From: GCA-2723085 sp042093455
Lineage (GTDB): Bacteria > Bacteroidota > Bacteroidia > Flavobacteriales_D > Parvicellaceae
Length of the DNA stretch: 8,156 nt
Assembly (NCBI GenBank): GCA_042093455.1
Contig: JBELEU010000088.1
Span: 1 to 8,156, forward strand
Direction of reading: 5' to 3'
The notes under the pieces are model-generated. The model was not told the DNA's origin. It worked only from the letters and a program-made list of their open reading frames with translations, and searched no databases. Made by a program: the position numbers and the translations under genes. Shown in pieces: positions 1 to 6,223 of this stretch; positions within the stretch are counted from its first letter, which is position 1; every line of letters starts with the position of its first letter.

Positions 1-1872
1 AACCCACTCAGTAGTATCATTTACACCTTGAATTACGGGGATACCCATACCCTTTGATGCTATTAAAAAATCATGTTTATTTCCCGGCCTTGAAAAGGGA
101 AAATTTAAATTATCAACTTCGATTATCTTTTGTTTTTTCTCAAATTCATGTGCATATACTTTGTCGGCTATTTCTTTAAAAACAGTTCCGGAAACCTTTG
201 AACCGTATATATCTTTTGTAGGTCCCTGAACAACAACTATGCAACTGTACATTGGATTTCCAGCAGGAAAATATCCACAAAATGATGCTTGGTATTTATT
301 GCCATAACCTTTAGAACCTTCGGCAATTTTAGAAGTCCCTGTTTTACCAGCAATTTCGAATCCTCTTGCTTTAATGTTTTTAGCAGTTCCTCTCTCAACA
401 ACCCCTTTCAACATGATTTTCAAATCTTTTAGAGTTGCCTCTGAACAAATACTAGGGTTTAAAACATAAGGCTCGAACTTTTTTAATTGACGCCCCCCCA
501 ACATAATTGATTTAACAAATTGAGGCCTAACCATGACGCCTTCATTTGCAACAGCATTATACAAAGCCAAAATCTGAAGAGGAGTGATTTTTATCTCATA
601 GCCTATTGACATCCAAGGGAGTGTAATTCCAGAAAAAGTTGCCTCATTTGCATCTTTGATGTACGGATTACCTTCACCCTTAATTTTTAATCCTAATTTA
701 TTATGAAGCCCTATTTTCTTTAATCCATCAATGAAATCTTGAGGTGAATCTTTATAATTATTAAAAATTATTTGACTTATAACATTTGATGATTTTTCAA
801 AGGCATTCTGTATTGTGTTTTTTCCATAAATTTTACCTCCATCCGTTAATGATTTATCGTAAAACCTATACCTTCCAGTCATGTTGATAGAATCAGAAAT
901 TTTAATTTTCCCATCCTCTAAAGCCACTAAAAGTGACGCCAACTTGAATGTTGAACCAGGCTCTGAAGCTAAACCTACCGCGTGATTCTCTGTTTCTGAA
1001 TACACACCACTTTTAGCATCTCTTGTTAAATTGGCAATTGCCTTAACAAAACCGGTTTTAACATCCATTAGAACAACACAACCTTTCTGAGCTTTTTGTT
1101 CTTCTAACTGACGCAATAAAGCATCCTCTGCAACATCTTGAATATTAACATCAATGGAAGTATATAAATCACTTCCAGGAATTGGCTCAATAGAAAATTC
1201 ATCATCAATAGGCTTCCACTCATTTCCTCTAATTTTCTCCATTAGCATATGCCCATCTTGACCTTTTAAGTCTTGATTAAAAGCCCCTTCTATGCCTACT
1301 AAAATTGGATTTTCACCCTCATTTTCTCTTACATACCCAACAGTCCTATTAGCCAATAATCCATAAGGCTGAACACGTTGATTGTTCTTTATCACAATAC
1401 ACCCGCCTTTGTATTTTCCTTTGTTAAAAATTGGGAATTTTCTTAGCCTTTCTATTTGATCATTTCTCAATCTTCTAGCAACAAAGAAAAACTGGCTCTT
1501 TTTTAACTTTTCTTCAATAAATAATTTCTTCCATTTTTCAGGAGACTTGTAAAAAAGAAGAGAACTTAAAGAATCTGATAAAGCGTTGATATTATCAAAA
1601 AACAAAGTGGAATCTATCACTTTAAAATCAACATAAACCTTGTATCTAGGAACTGAAAGAGCAAGAGATGTTTTTTGCTCATTTTCAGCGTAGATATTTC
1701 CTCTTGGGGCTTTTATTATTCGGGTATCAAATACTTGTTTTTCTGCTTGAAGCACTAATTCAGAACCCTTATAAAATTGCAAATAAAAAATTTGAAAAAT
1801 AACAGCCACACTAAGAAATAGCACTAAAAAATAGATTACATATACTCTTATTATTGACTCTTTATTGTCCAT
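1..1872 (-). CDS. ftsI: Septal peptidoglycan transpeptidase FtsI (class B PBP, PBP3-like), C-terminus cut by the window edge
   Basis: This is a class B penicillin-binding protein that crosslinks septal peptidoglycan in the periplasm, anchored in the inner membrane. The reading frame is open for 624 codons and reaches base 1 without a stop. Residues about 8-30 form one hydrophobic membrane segment after a short cytoplasmic N-terminus. The PBP dimerisation region follows, starting near APRGN (55-59). The transpeptidase domain shows all three active-site motifs: STFK at 307-310 (nucleophile Ser307, Lys310), SSN at 361-363 and KTGT at 510-513. The ATG overlaps the upstream ftsL-like stop as TGATG, which fixes the start and suggests translational coupling. 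Bacteroidota FtsI proteins often end in a PASTA domain. The visible part ends (…TTEWV) before any such domain, so its presence cannot be judged. Gene order mraZ-rsmH-ftsL-ftsI favours FtsI over another class B PBP such as PBP2. Confidence 0.95.
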   Translation of the reverse strand, partial: MDNKESIIRVYVIYFLVLFLSVAVIFQIFYLQFYKGSELVLQAEKQVFDTRIIKAPRGNIYAENEQKTSLALSVPRYKVYVDFKVIDSTLFFDNINALSDSLSSLLFYKSPEKWKKLFIEEKLKKSQFFFVARRLRNDQIERLRKFPIFNKGKYKGGCIVIKNNQRVQPYGLLANRTVGYVRENEGENPILVGIEGAFNQDLKGQDGHMLMEKIRGNEWKPIDDEFSIEPIPGSDLYTSIDVNIQDVAEDALLRQLEEQKAQKGCVVLMDVKTGFVKAIANLTRDAKSGVYSETENHAVGLASEPGSTFKLASLLVALEDGKIKISDSINMTGRYRFYDKSLTDGGKIYGKNTIQNAFEKSSNVISQIIFNNYKDSPQDFIDGLKKIGLHNKLGLKIKGEGNPYIKDANEATFSGITLPWMSIGYEIKITPLQILALYNAVANEGVMVRPQFVKSIMLGGRQLKKFEPYVLNPSICSEATLKDLKIMLKGVVERGTAKNIKARGFEIAGKTGTSKIAEGSKGYGNKYQASFCGYFPAGNPMYSCIVVVQGPTKDIYGSKVSGTVFKEIADKVYAHEFEKKQKIIEVDNLNFPFSRPGNKHDFLIASKGMGIPVIQGVNDTTEWV

Positions 1873-2189
1873 CAACTACCCTTCTCTTTTGACCTAATTA
1901 CCAATGGAGGATCAATAGACTCATACAATCCCCACTCAGCAGTTTCTACCGCTATTTTGCTTTGCAAACTTTCCCTATCGTACATCTCTTGAACAGACTG
2001 TAACTCAGAGTATAATTGATCTCCTCTTTTTGACTCTTTAGAAATAAGATGAACAGTGTTATCAACATGATAACCATACGCCACATAAACAAGCATCAAA
2101 AAAGTGACAAATGCCAAAAAAGGAATGTTATTTAACACCATGCCTTTTTTAAACATTTCACCAGAAAATATGTTCTTTATTAACGTCAC
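1872..2189 (-). CDS. ftsL: FtsL-like cell division protein
   Basis: This is a 105-residue bitopic membrane protein in the position and with the layout of FtsL, the scaffold that joins FtsB/FtsQ-type partners and activates FtsW/FtsI at the septum. A cytoplasmic N-terminus of about 22 residues precedes a single hydrophobic segment at about 23-39. Residues about 41-85 are polar and look helical or coiled-coil (HVDNTVHLIS..., KRGDQLYSELQSVQEMY). The tail contains GLYESIDPPLVI, similar to the GL..S..PP..I ending of FtsL-like proteins in this phylum. The chosen start is a GTG, 6 bp after the rsmH stop. ATG codons at residues 12 and 17 are alternatives but would shorten the cytoplasmic part. The stop shares one base with the ftsI ATG. 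FtsL is poorly conserved in sequence, so the call rests mainly on gene order and topology. Confidence 0.85.
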   Translation of the reverse strand: MTLIKNIFSGEMFKKGMVLNNIPFLAFVTFLMLVYVAYGYHVDNTVHLISKESKRGDQLYSELQSVQEMYDRESLQSKIAVETAEWGLYESIDPPLVIRSKEKGS

Positions 2190-2195
2190 TTATAA

Positions 2196-3107
2196 TTATT
2201 TTTTACTTGCAATTCTTAATTTTGCGCTACGTGCTCTAGAGTTCTTTTTAATTTCAATTTCATCCGGAACTATTGGCTTTCTCACTATCTCCTCCAATGG
2301 TCTAGTAACATTTCCAAAAAAATCTTTTTCTAAATCACCTTTGAAGTTTCCTGATCGTATAAAGTTCTTTGCCATCCTATCCTCTAAAGAATGGTATGTA
2401 ATCACGACTAACCGCCCTCCCGTTTTTAAACATGATGGAATCTGTTCAAACATTTCCAAAAGCGACTGCATTTCTTGATTTACCTCAATTCGAATTGCCT
2501 GAAAAACTCTTGCCAAAAACTTATTTCTAACCTTAAAAGGAGTTAAACTCCCAACTGAATAAGCCAATTCTTGAGTACTATTAACAATTCCTTTCTCTCT
2601 AAGTTTTAATATTTTATCTACAACCTTTAAAGCTTGACCTTTGTTAAATTCACCGAACTGAATTAAGATGCTTAATAGCTCAGCCTCGTCATAATTATTT
2701 ATGATATGAAAAGCACTCAAGTCAGAATTTTGATTCATCCTCATATCCAACTTACCATCATTTCTAAATGAAAAACCTCTTGAACCCTCATTAAATTGAT
2801 GAGAAGAAACACCTAAATCTGCCAAAACACCATCTACCTCAGCTAAACCATGAAAATTCAAAACATTTTCTAGGTACCTGAAGTTTTGTTGAGACAATAA
2901 AAATCTAGGATCATCAATTGCATTTTTAGCGGCATCAACATCTTGATCAAAAGCAATCAACCTTCCATTATCAAGCTTATCCAAAATAGCTTTTGAATGG
3001 CCCCCTCCTCCAAATGTGACATCAACATATACACCATTAGGATCTAAAACCAATGCATCTGTAGCAGCATGTAAAAGAACTGGTATATGATATTCGCTAT
3101 TCTTCAT
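2196..3107 (-). CDS. rsmH: 16S rRNA (cytosine(1402)-N(4))-methyltransferase RsmH (MraW)
   Basis: RsmH transfers a methyl group from S-adenosylmethionine to N4 of cytosine 1402 in the 16S rRNA of the 30S decoding centre. With the ATG at 3107 it is 303 residues, normal for the family. The N-terminus reads MKNSEYHIPVLL, and YHIPVLL is the family hallmark. The SAM-binding loop TFGGGGHS is at 31-38 and FDQD at 53-56. DLGVSS is at 97-102, SFRNDGKLDMRM at 113-124, ARVFQAIRIEVN at 199-210, YHSLEDR at 238-244 and NSRARSAKLR at 289-298. An in-frame ATG seven codons upstream (3128) would add MLWEILQ. I reject it because it lies deeper inside mraZ and precedes the conserved start of the family. With the chosen start the gene overlaps the end of mraZ by 11 bp. 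No residue expected from the family motifs looks missing. Confidence 0.97.
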   Translation of the reverse strand: MKNSEYHIPVLLHAATDALVLDPNGVYVDVTFGGGGHSKAILDKLDNGRLIAFDQDVDAAKNAIDDPRFLLSQQNFRYLENVLNFHGLAEVDGVLADLGVSSHQFNEGSRGFSFRNDGKLDMRMNQNSDLSAFHIINNYDEAELLSILIQFGEFNKGQALKVVDKILKLREKGIVNSTQELAYSVGSLTPFKVRNKFLARVFQAIRIEVNQEMQSLLEMFEQIPSCLKTGGRLVVITYHSLEDRMAKNFIRSGNFKGDLEKDFFGNVTRPLEEIVRKPIVPDEIEIKKNSRARSAKLRIASKK

Positions 3108-3555
3108 TTGAAGAATCTCCCATAACATCTGCAGCTAGCGTATCAAATTCATCCCAGTCATTGTTCATGATTTTCTCATAACTCTGCTTATCCCAAATCT
3201 CCCACAAATCAACATTTGCAACAATAACTACCTCTTTTTTGATACCCGCCCAACCAAGCAAATCTTTTGGAAGAAGAACTCTACCACTACCATCAGCAGC
3301 TACCTTAGTAGCACCTTTCTGAAACATTCTGGCAAACTTTCTATCCTTAGCTTTAAAACGATTGAGCTTTCGAAGCTTACTCATAACAACTCCCCATTCT
3401 GAAGAAGTATACATTGACAAACAATCATCAACTCCTCTCGAAATAACAAATTGCCCTTGATCTTCAGGAGACAACTGCTTTCTCATGTCAGAGGGGATTA
3501 ACATCCTTCCCTTGACATCTAGCTTACAGTGATATTCTCCAATAAATCCAGTCAT
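3097..3555 (-). CDS. mraZ: Transcriptional regulator MraZ
   Basis: MraZ is a nucleoid-associated DNA-binding protein that forms ring-shaped oligomers and, in E. coli, represses its own dcw operon by binding spaced TGGGN repeats upstream. The 152-residue product has two tandem SpoVT/AbrB-like halves. The first is at about 5-50 with DVKGRMLIP (13-21). The second is at about 81-125 with DGSGRVLLP (88-96). DRKFARMFQKGA (71-82) links them, as is typical of the family. It is the first gene of the minus-strand division operon and overlaps rsmH by 11 bp. Repeats of the expected operator type lie 39-53 bp upstream of its ATG, so autoregulation is likely. A second repeat pair further upstream points at the divergent operon. 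The acidic tail after about residue 133 is not part of the conserved fold. Confidence 0.97.
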   Translation of the reverse strand: MTGFIGEYHCKLDVKGRMLIPSDMRKQLSPEDQGQFVISRGVDDCLSMYTSSEWGVVMSKLRKLNRFKAKDRKFARMFQKGATKVAADGSGRVLLPKDLLGWAGIKKEVVIVANVDLWEIWDKQSYEKIMNNDWDEFDTLAADVMGDSSNEE

Positions 3556-3590
3556 GAGCTTTAAACTTTAATCGTAAAACTAATAAATAA

Positions 3591-3610
3591 TTACCCACAT
3601 TTTCCCACAT
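3591..3610 (-). promoter_or_regulatory. MraZ operator repeats facing mraZ
   Basis: On the minus strand two units, ATGTGGGAAA and ATGTGGGTAA, follow each other with an exact 10-bp period, putting GTGGG cores at 3608-3604 and 3598-3594. MraZ of E. coli and other bacteria is known to recognise TGGGN repeats separated by 5 nt upstream of mraZ, which is exactly this geometry. The pair lies 39 bp upstream of the mraZ ATG, in its expected orientation. Only two perfect units are visible. One helical turn to either side I see no third GTGGG. Confidence 0.75.
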
Positions 3611-3619
3611 TTAGTAAAT

Positions 3620-3628
3620 TGTGAATAA
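3620..3628 (-). promoter_or_regulatory. Candidate DnaA box upstream of mraZ
   Basis: The minus strand reads TTATTCACA, a perfect match to the DnaA-box consensus TTATNCACA, about 65 bp upstream of the mraZ ATG. On the plus strand 3591-3599 reads TTACCCACA, one mismatch from TTATCCACA and overlapping the MraZ repeats. A lone 9-mer can occur by chance in AT-rich DNA, so DnaA binding here is only a possibility. No cluster of boxes or origin-like unwinding element is present. Confidence 0.35.
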
Positions 3629-3631
3629 CTT

Positions 3632-3650
3632 TTTACGCTTAAAGTGTAAA
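3632..3650. repeat. 19-bp near-palindrome in the mraZ / acyltransferase intergenic region
   Basis: TTTACGCTTAAAGTGTAAA is an inverted repeat centred on base 3641, with arms TTTAC.CTT and AAG.GTAAA. Only the fourth position from the centre (3637 against 3645) fails to pair perfectly, and it would be a G-U pair in RNA. It lies immediately downstream, on the minus strand, of the TAnnTTTG element at 3658-3665, where a transcript to mraZ would begin. It could be an operator for a dimeric regulator or a 5'-leader hairpin. No family of binding site is recognised. Confidence 0.5.
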
Positions 3651-3657
3651 TATGTTA

Positions 3658-3665
3658 CAAAAATA
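3658..3665 (-). promoter_or_regulatory. Candidate -7 promoter element for the mraZ operon
   Basis: The minus strand reads TATTTTTG, matching the Bacteroidota primary sigma -7 consensus TAnnTTTG at all fixed positions. No TTG-type -33 element is found at the usual distance upstream. If used, transcription would begin near 3652, giving a leader of about 100 nt to the mraZ ATG that contains the near-palindrome, the DnaA-like box and the MraZ repeats. AT-rich DNA throws up such matches easily, so this is a candidate only. Confidence 0.35.
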
Positions 3666-3712
3666 AAAATCTATATAGAATTTTATATGAGTATAATGAG
3701 AAAAAAACTATA

Positions 3713-3727
3713 GTGGGAAAAAGTGGA
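3713..3727 (+). promoter_or_regulatory. Second MraZ-type repeat pair, facing the acyltransferase operon
   Basis: The plus strand reads GTGGGAAAAAGTGGA, with GTGGG at 3713-3717 and GTGGA at 3723-3727, again with a 10-bp period. The first unit is a perfect match to the MraZ core and the second differs in the last G. The pair is oriented toward the acyltransferase gene, about 75 bp upstream of its ATG, and is on the opposite strand to the pair next to mraZ. That MraZ binds here is inference. The orientation suggests a role in the divergent operon or in cooperative binding across the region. Confidence 0.45.
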
Positions 3728-3801
3728 GGAGATAAAATAAAAAAGAACAATAATCGGGCAAATAAATATTAATTTCTAAATTGGCATTTGAAGTCAAAAA
3801 A

Positions 3802-4644
3802 ATGAATCAAGTACAACAAATAAATATTGATAATGTTCTGAAAGAAAAAAGCCCAAGACTGTACAAAATATTGCCAAGATTTATAATTAACTGGCTTAAG
3901 AAAACACTACACGAAAAGGATATAAATCAAATTTTAATAGATCTTAAAGAAGAGCATGAGATAGGGTTTATAAATAATGGCTTAATAAAATTAGGAGTCA
4001 AATCTGAGGGCATCGGCACTAACAACATACCCAATAAAAATGGAGTAATTCTTGTTGCTAACCACCCACTTGGCGGCCTAGATGGGGTTGCAATGATTCA
4101 ACAAATAAGTAACGTTAGAAACGACATAAATTTCTTAGTCAATGATGTATTAACTCATATAAACAAACTAAAACCTTACTTCATACCAATTAATAAACAT
4201 GGTAAAAACTCACGTAAAAATTTACTCAAAATTGATCAACTCTATAAATCTGATTCTTGTATTGTACTATTCCCAGCAGGGCTTGTATCTAGAAGACAGA
4301 AAAACAATAAAATTGAAGATTTAGAATGGAAGAAAAGTTTTGTTACAAAGGCAAGAAAGCACAACAAAACTATCATACCAGTTCACGTAAACGGATTAAA
4401 CTCTCCAAAGTTTTACAATTTATCATATTGGAGAAAAAAACTAAGGATAAAACTCAATATAGAAATGCTGTTTTTAGCAGATGAAATGTTTAAACAACAA
4501 GGGGCAACAATTACTTTCACTTTTGGGAAACCAATAAATCCTGAAAAACTTCATAACAGATTTACAGATTTAGAGTGGGCACAAAAGATTAAAAATCATG
4601 TATATGAGTTAGAAAACAATCCTAACTTTGAACTATCAAACTAG
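3802..4644 (+). CDS. glsA: PlsC-type 1-acyltransferase, GlsA/OlsA-like (amino-acid-lipid O-acyltransferase)
   Basis: This is a membrane-associated acyltransferase of the lysophosphatidate (PlsC) superfamily. The 280-residue product has the catalytic block NHPLGGLDG at 87-95 (His88, Asp94). Here five residues separate His and Asp, against the HX4D of classical PlsC, a form I associate with the hemolysin/OlsA-like subgroup. The FPAG motif is at 157-160, in place of FPEG, and IPVHVNG at 192-198. In Bacteroides, GlsA adds the second, ester-linked fatty acid to an N-acyl amino acid made by GlsB. The next gene here is a GlsB-like protein 5 bp downstream, so the same role is inferred. Glycine, serine-glycine or ornithine could be the head group. 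The ATG at 3802 is chosen over an in-frame TTG at 3781. An unrelated lysophospholipid acyltransferase role cannot be excluded. Confidence 0.8.
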   Translation: MNQVQQINIDNVLKEKSPRLYKILPRFIINWLKKTLHEKDINQILIDLKEEHEIGFINNGLIKLGVKSEGIGTNNIPNKNGVILVANHPLGGLDGVAMIQQISNVRNDINFLVNDVLTHINKLKPYFIPINKHGKNSRKNLLKIDQLYKSDSCIVLFPAGLVSRRQKNNKIEDLEWKKSFVTKARKHNKTIIPVHVNGLNSPKFYNLSYWRKKLRIKLNIEMLFLADEMFKQQGATITFTFGKPINPEKLHNRFTDLEWAQKIKNHVYELENNPNFELSN

Positions 4645-4649
4645 CAGCA

Positions 4650-5591
4650 ATGGAAAAAATAATACCACCAGTACCAAAATCCATTATAAAAAAAGAACTT
4701 AAAAACAATCGTTTTATAAGATCAACCAACTATGCTAGTCATGAAATTTACATATTAAACTTTCACAATAGCCCAAACACGGTAAAGGAAATTGGCAGAC
4801 TCAGAGAAGTAACTTTTAGAGAATCTGGCGGAGGAACCGGCAAACCTTTAGACTTAGACAATTACGACACACGAGAAGAAGCCTATTATGAGCAACTTAT
4901 AGTTTGGGACCCAGATCAAGAAGAAATAATTGGAGGATATCGCTTCATTAAAGGAGCAAAAATTTTATCATCCTCAAAATATAACGATTTAGCCACCAAT
5001 GGACTATTTAATTTTAGTGATTCATTCACTAAGGAATATTTACCTTACACCATCGAACTTGGCCGATCTTTTGTTCAACCTAATTACCAACCTGCATCAG
5101 GAAACAAAAAAGCAATATTCTCACTTGACAACTTATGGGACGGACTTGGCGCTCTAGTGGTTGACAACCCGGAAATACAACATTTCTTTGGAAAAGTAAC
5201 AATGTACTTAGATTTTCATAAACTTGGTCGAGACTACATCCTAGGGTTTTTTAAACAATTTTTTCCAGACGAGAATAACCTAGTGAACCCCAAAAAACCT
5301 CTTGCATTACATTATAAAATTGATGAATTCATTAATGAAATATCAAGATTAGAATTTAAAGAGGCTTACAAACTCTTATCTCAAAAAAATAAAGAATTAG
5401 GTGCTAATGTACCTCCACTAATAGGCGCATACATGAATCTTTCAGCTTCAATGAAATCTTTTGGAACTGCCCTGAATCAAAAATTTGGCGATGTTGAAGA
5501 AACTGGTATTTTAATTTCAATTTCAGACATTTATCCGAATAAAAAAGAAAGACATATCTCAACTTATAACATCAAAAAGGATGGAAATTAA
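4650..5591 (+). CDS. glsB: GNAT-fold N-acyltransferase, GlsB/OlsB-like (amino acid N-acylation)
   Basis: This 313-residue protein belongs to the OlsB/hemolysin-like acyltransferase group with a GNAT fold, which joins a 3-hydroxy fatty acyl chain from acyl-ACP to the amino group of an amino acid. Visible conserved blocks are LREVTFRESGGGTGK (51-65), the acidic LDLDNYD (67-73), QLIVWDP (82-88), IIGGYRFI (93-100), ELGRSFVQPNYQ (136-147), AIFSLDNLWDGLGALV (155-170), and PPLIGAYMNLSASMKSFG (255-272). Bacteroides GlsB makes N-acylglycine, and GlsA then adds a second acyl chain. The pairing with a PlsC-type gene directly upstream supports such a pathway here. The amino acid used cannot be read from the sequence. 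The 3' end overlaps engB by 11 bp, so the two are probably translationally coupled. No signal peptide or membrane segment is seen, consistent with a cytosolic or peripheral enzyme. Confidence 0.8.
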   Translation: MEKIIPPVPKSIIKKELKNNRFIRSTNYASHEIYILNFHNSPNTVKEIGRLREVTFRESGGGTGKPLDLDNYDTREEAYYEQLIVWDPDQEEIIGGYRFIKGAKILSSSKYNDLATNGLFNFSDSFTKEYLPYTIELGRSFVQPNYQPASGNKKAIFSLDNLWDGLGALVVDNPEIQHFFGKVTMYLDFHKLGRDYILGFFKQFFPDENNLVNPKKPLALHYKIDEFINEISRLEFKEAYKLLSQKNKELGANVPPLIGAYMNLSASMKSFGTALNQKFGDVEETGILISISDIYPNKKERHISTYNIKKDGN

Positions 5592-6183
5592 AAATGCTGA
5601 ATTTATTTGCAGTAATATAGAATGGAAAAAATGTCCTAAACCAGACAAGCCAGAATACGCATTTATAGGCCGTTCAAATGTGGGAAAATCCTCACTAATT
5701 AACTCCATAACCAATCAAAAATATCTTGCAAAGACGTCAGGAAAACCTGGAAAAACTCAACTAATAAACCATTTTTTAATTAACTCTAGTTATTTTTTTG
5801 CTGACCTGCCTGGCTATGGATACGCTAAAGTATCTAAGAAAGACCGTGCTAAGTTTAAAGATTTTTCAATGAAATATCTTCAACTTAGAACAAACTTAAT
5901 GTGTCTTTTTCTGTTGATAGACAGTCGTCATGCTCCTCAACAAATAGATCTTGACTTTATGGAGTATTGTAGCACAAAAGAAATACCATTTGTAATTTGT
6001 TTTACAAAAGCTGACAAGCTAAAACCCAAAGAAGTAAGAGAAAACATTGATGTTTATGAGAATAAACTTTTAGAAAACTGGGAAGAAACACCAATGCACT
6101 TTATCACATCTTCTGTTGATAAAACTGGAAATGAAGAACTGCTTTCATTTATTGAACAAACAAATCAACTTTTTAAGTCCTGA
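5581..6183 (+). CDS. engB: Ribosome biogenesis GTP-binding protein EngB (YsxC/YihA)
   Basis: EngB is a small TRAFAC-class GTPase needed for late assembly of the 50S ribosomal subunit and is essential in many bacteria. The 200-residue length is normal. All G motifs are present: G1 GRSNVGKS (30-37), G2 PGKTQ (56-60, Thr59), G3 DLPGYGYAK (75-83), G4 TKAD (142-145) and a G5 TSS (176-178). DLPGYGYAKV after G3 is diagnostic of EngB against Era or Der. The ATG lies inside the end of the glsB-like gene (11 bp overlap), and the glycosyltransferase begins 8 bp after the stop, so it is the third gene of a four-gene operon. engB near the mraZ cluster is, to my knowledge, common in this phylum. Here it is on the divergent side. 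Confidence 0.97.
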   Translation: MEIKNAEFICSNIEWKKCPKPDKPEYAFIGRSNVGKSSLINSITNQKYLAKTSGKPGKTQLINHFLINSSYFFADLPGYGYAKVSKKDRAKFKDFSMKYLQLRTNLMCLFLLIDSRHAPQQIDLDFMEYCSTKEIPFVICFTKADKLKPKEVRENIDVYENKLLENWEETPMHFITSSVDKTGNEELLSFIEQTNQLFKS

Positions 6184-6187
6184 ATAC

Positions 6188-6223
6188 ACCAATGAAAATA
6201 TTGGTTGCCCCAATGGATTGGGG
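6188..6223 (+). repeat. Two adjacent inverted repeats covering the glycosyltransferase start codon
   Basis: ACCAAT (6188-6193) pairs with ATTGGT (6200-6205) around a 6-nt spacer, and the AU of the start codon lies in the first arm. Two bases later CCCCAATGGATTGGGG (6208-6223) is a perfect 7-bp inverted repeat with a 2-bp centre. ATTGG (6200-6204) could also pair with CCAAT (6210-6214), which would exclude the other two hairpins. This is a possible translational control structure in the engB-glycosyltransferase message. Much of it encodes the conserved N-terminus of the glycosyltransferase, so coincidence from codon use is possible. Confidence 0.4.

Noticed and set aside
2104..2478. Plus-strand open frame of 124 codons
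   Set aside because: It lies opposite rsmH and the ftsL-like gene, both strongly supported. The translation shows no family features.
3108..3128. Upstream ATG for rsmH
   Set aside because: It would add seven residues before the conserved YHIPVLL start and deepen the overlap with mraZ from 11 to 32 bp.
3723..3733. GTGGAGGAGAT as a Shine-Dalgarno site
   Set aside because: No start codon follows at a suitable distance, and Bacteroidota rarely use such sites. The 10-bp repeat context explains it better.
3781..3801. TTG start seven codons upstream for the acyltransferase
   Set aside because: An ATG at 3802 gives a normal-length protein. The added residues match no conserved part and TTG is a rare start.
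3556..3801. Replication origin suggested by the DnaA-like box and AT-rich DNA
   Set aside because: There is only one perfect box, and no dnaA, dnaN or box cluster. The region is better read as a divergent promoter.
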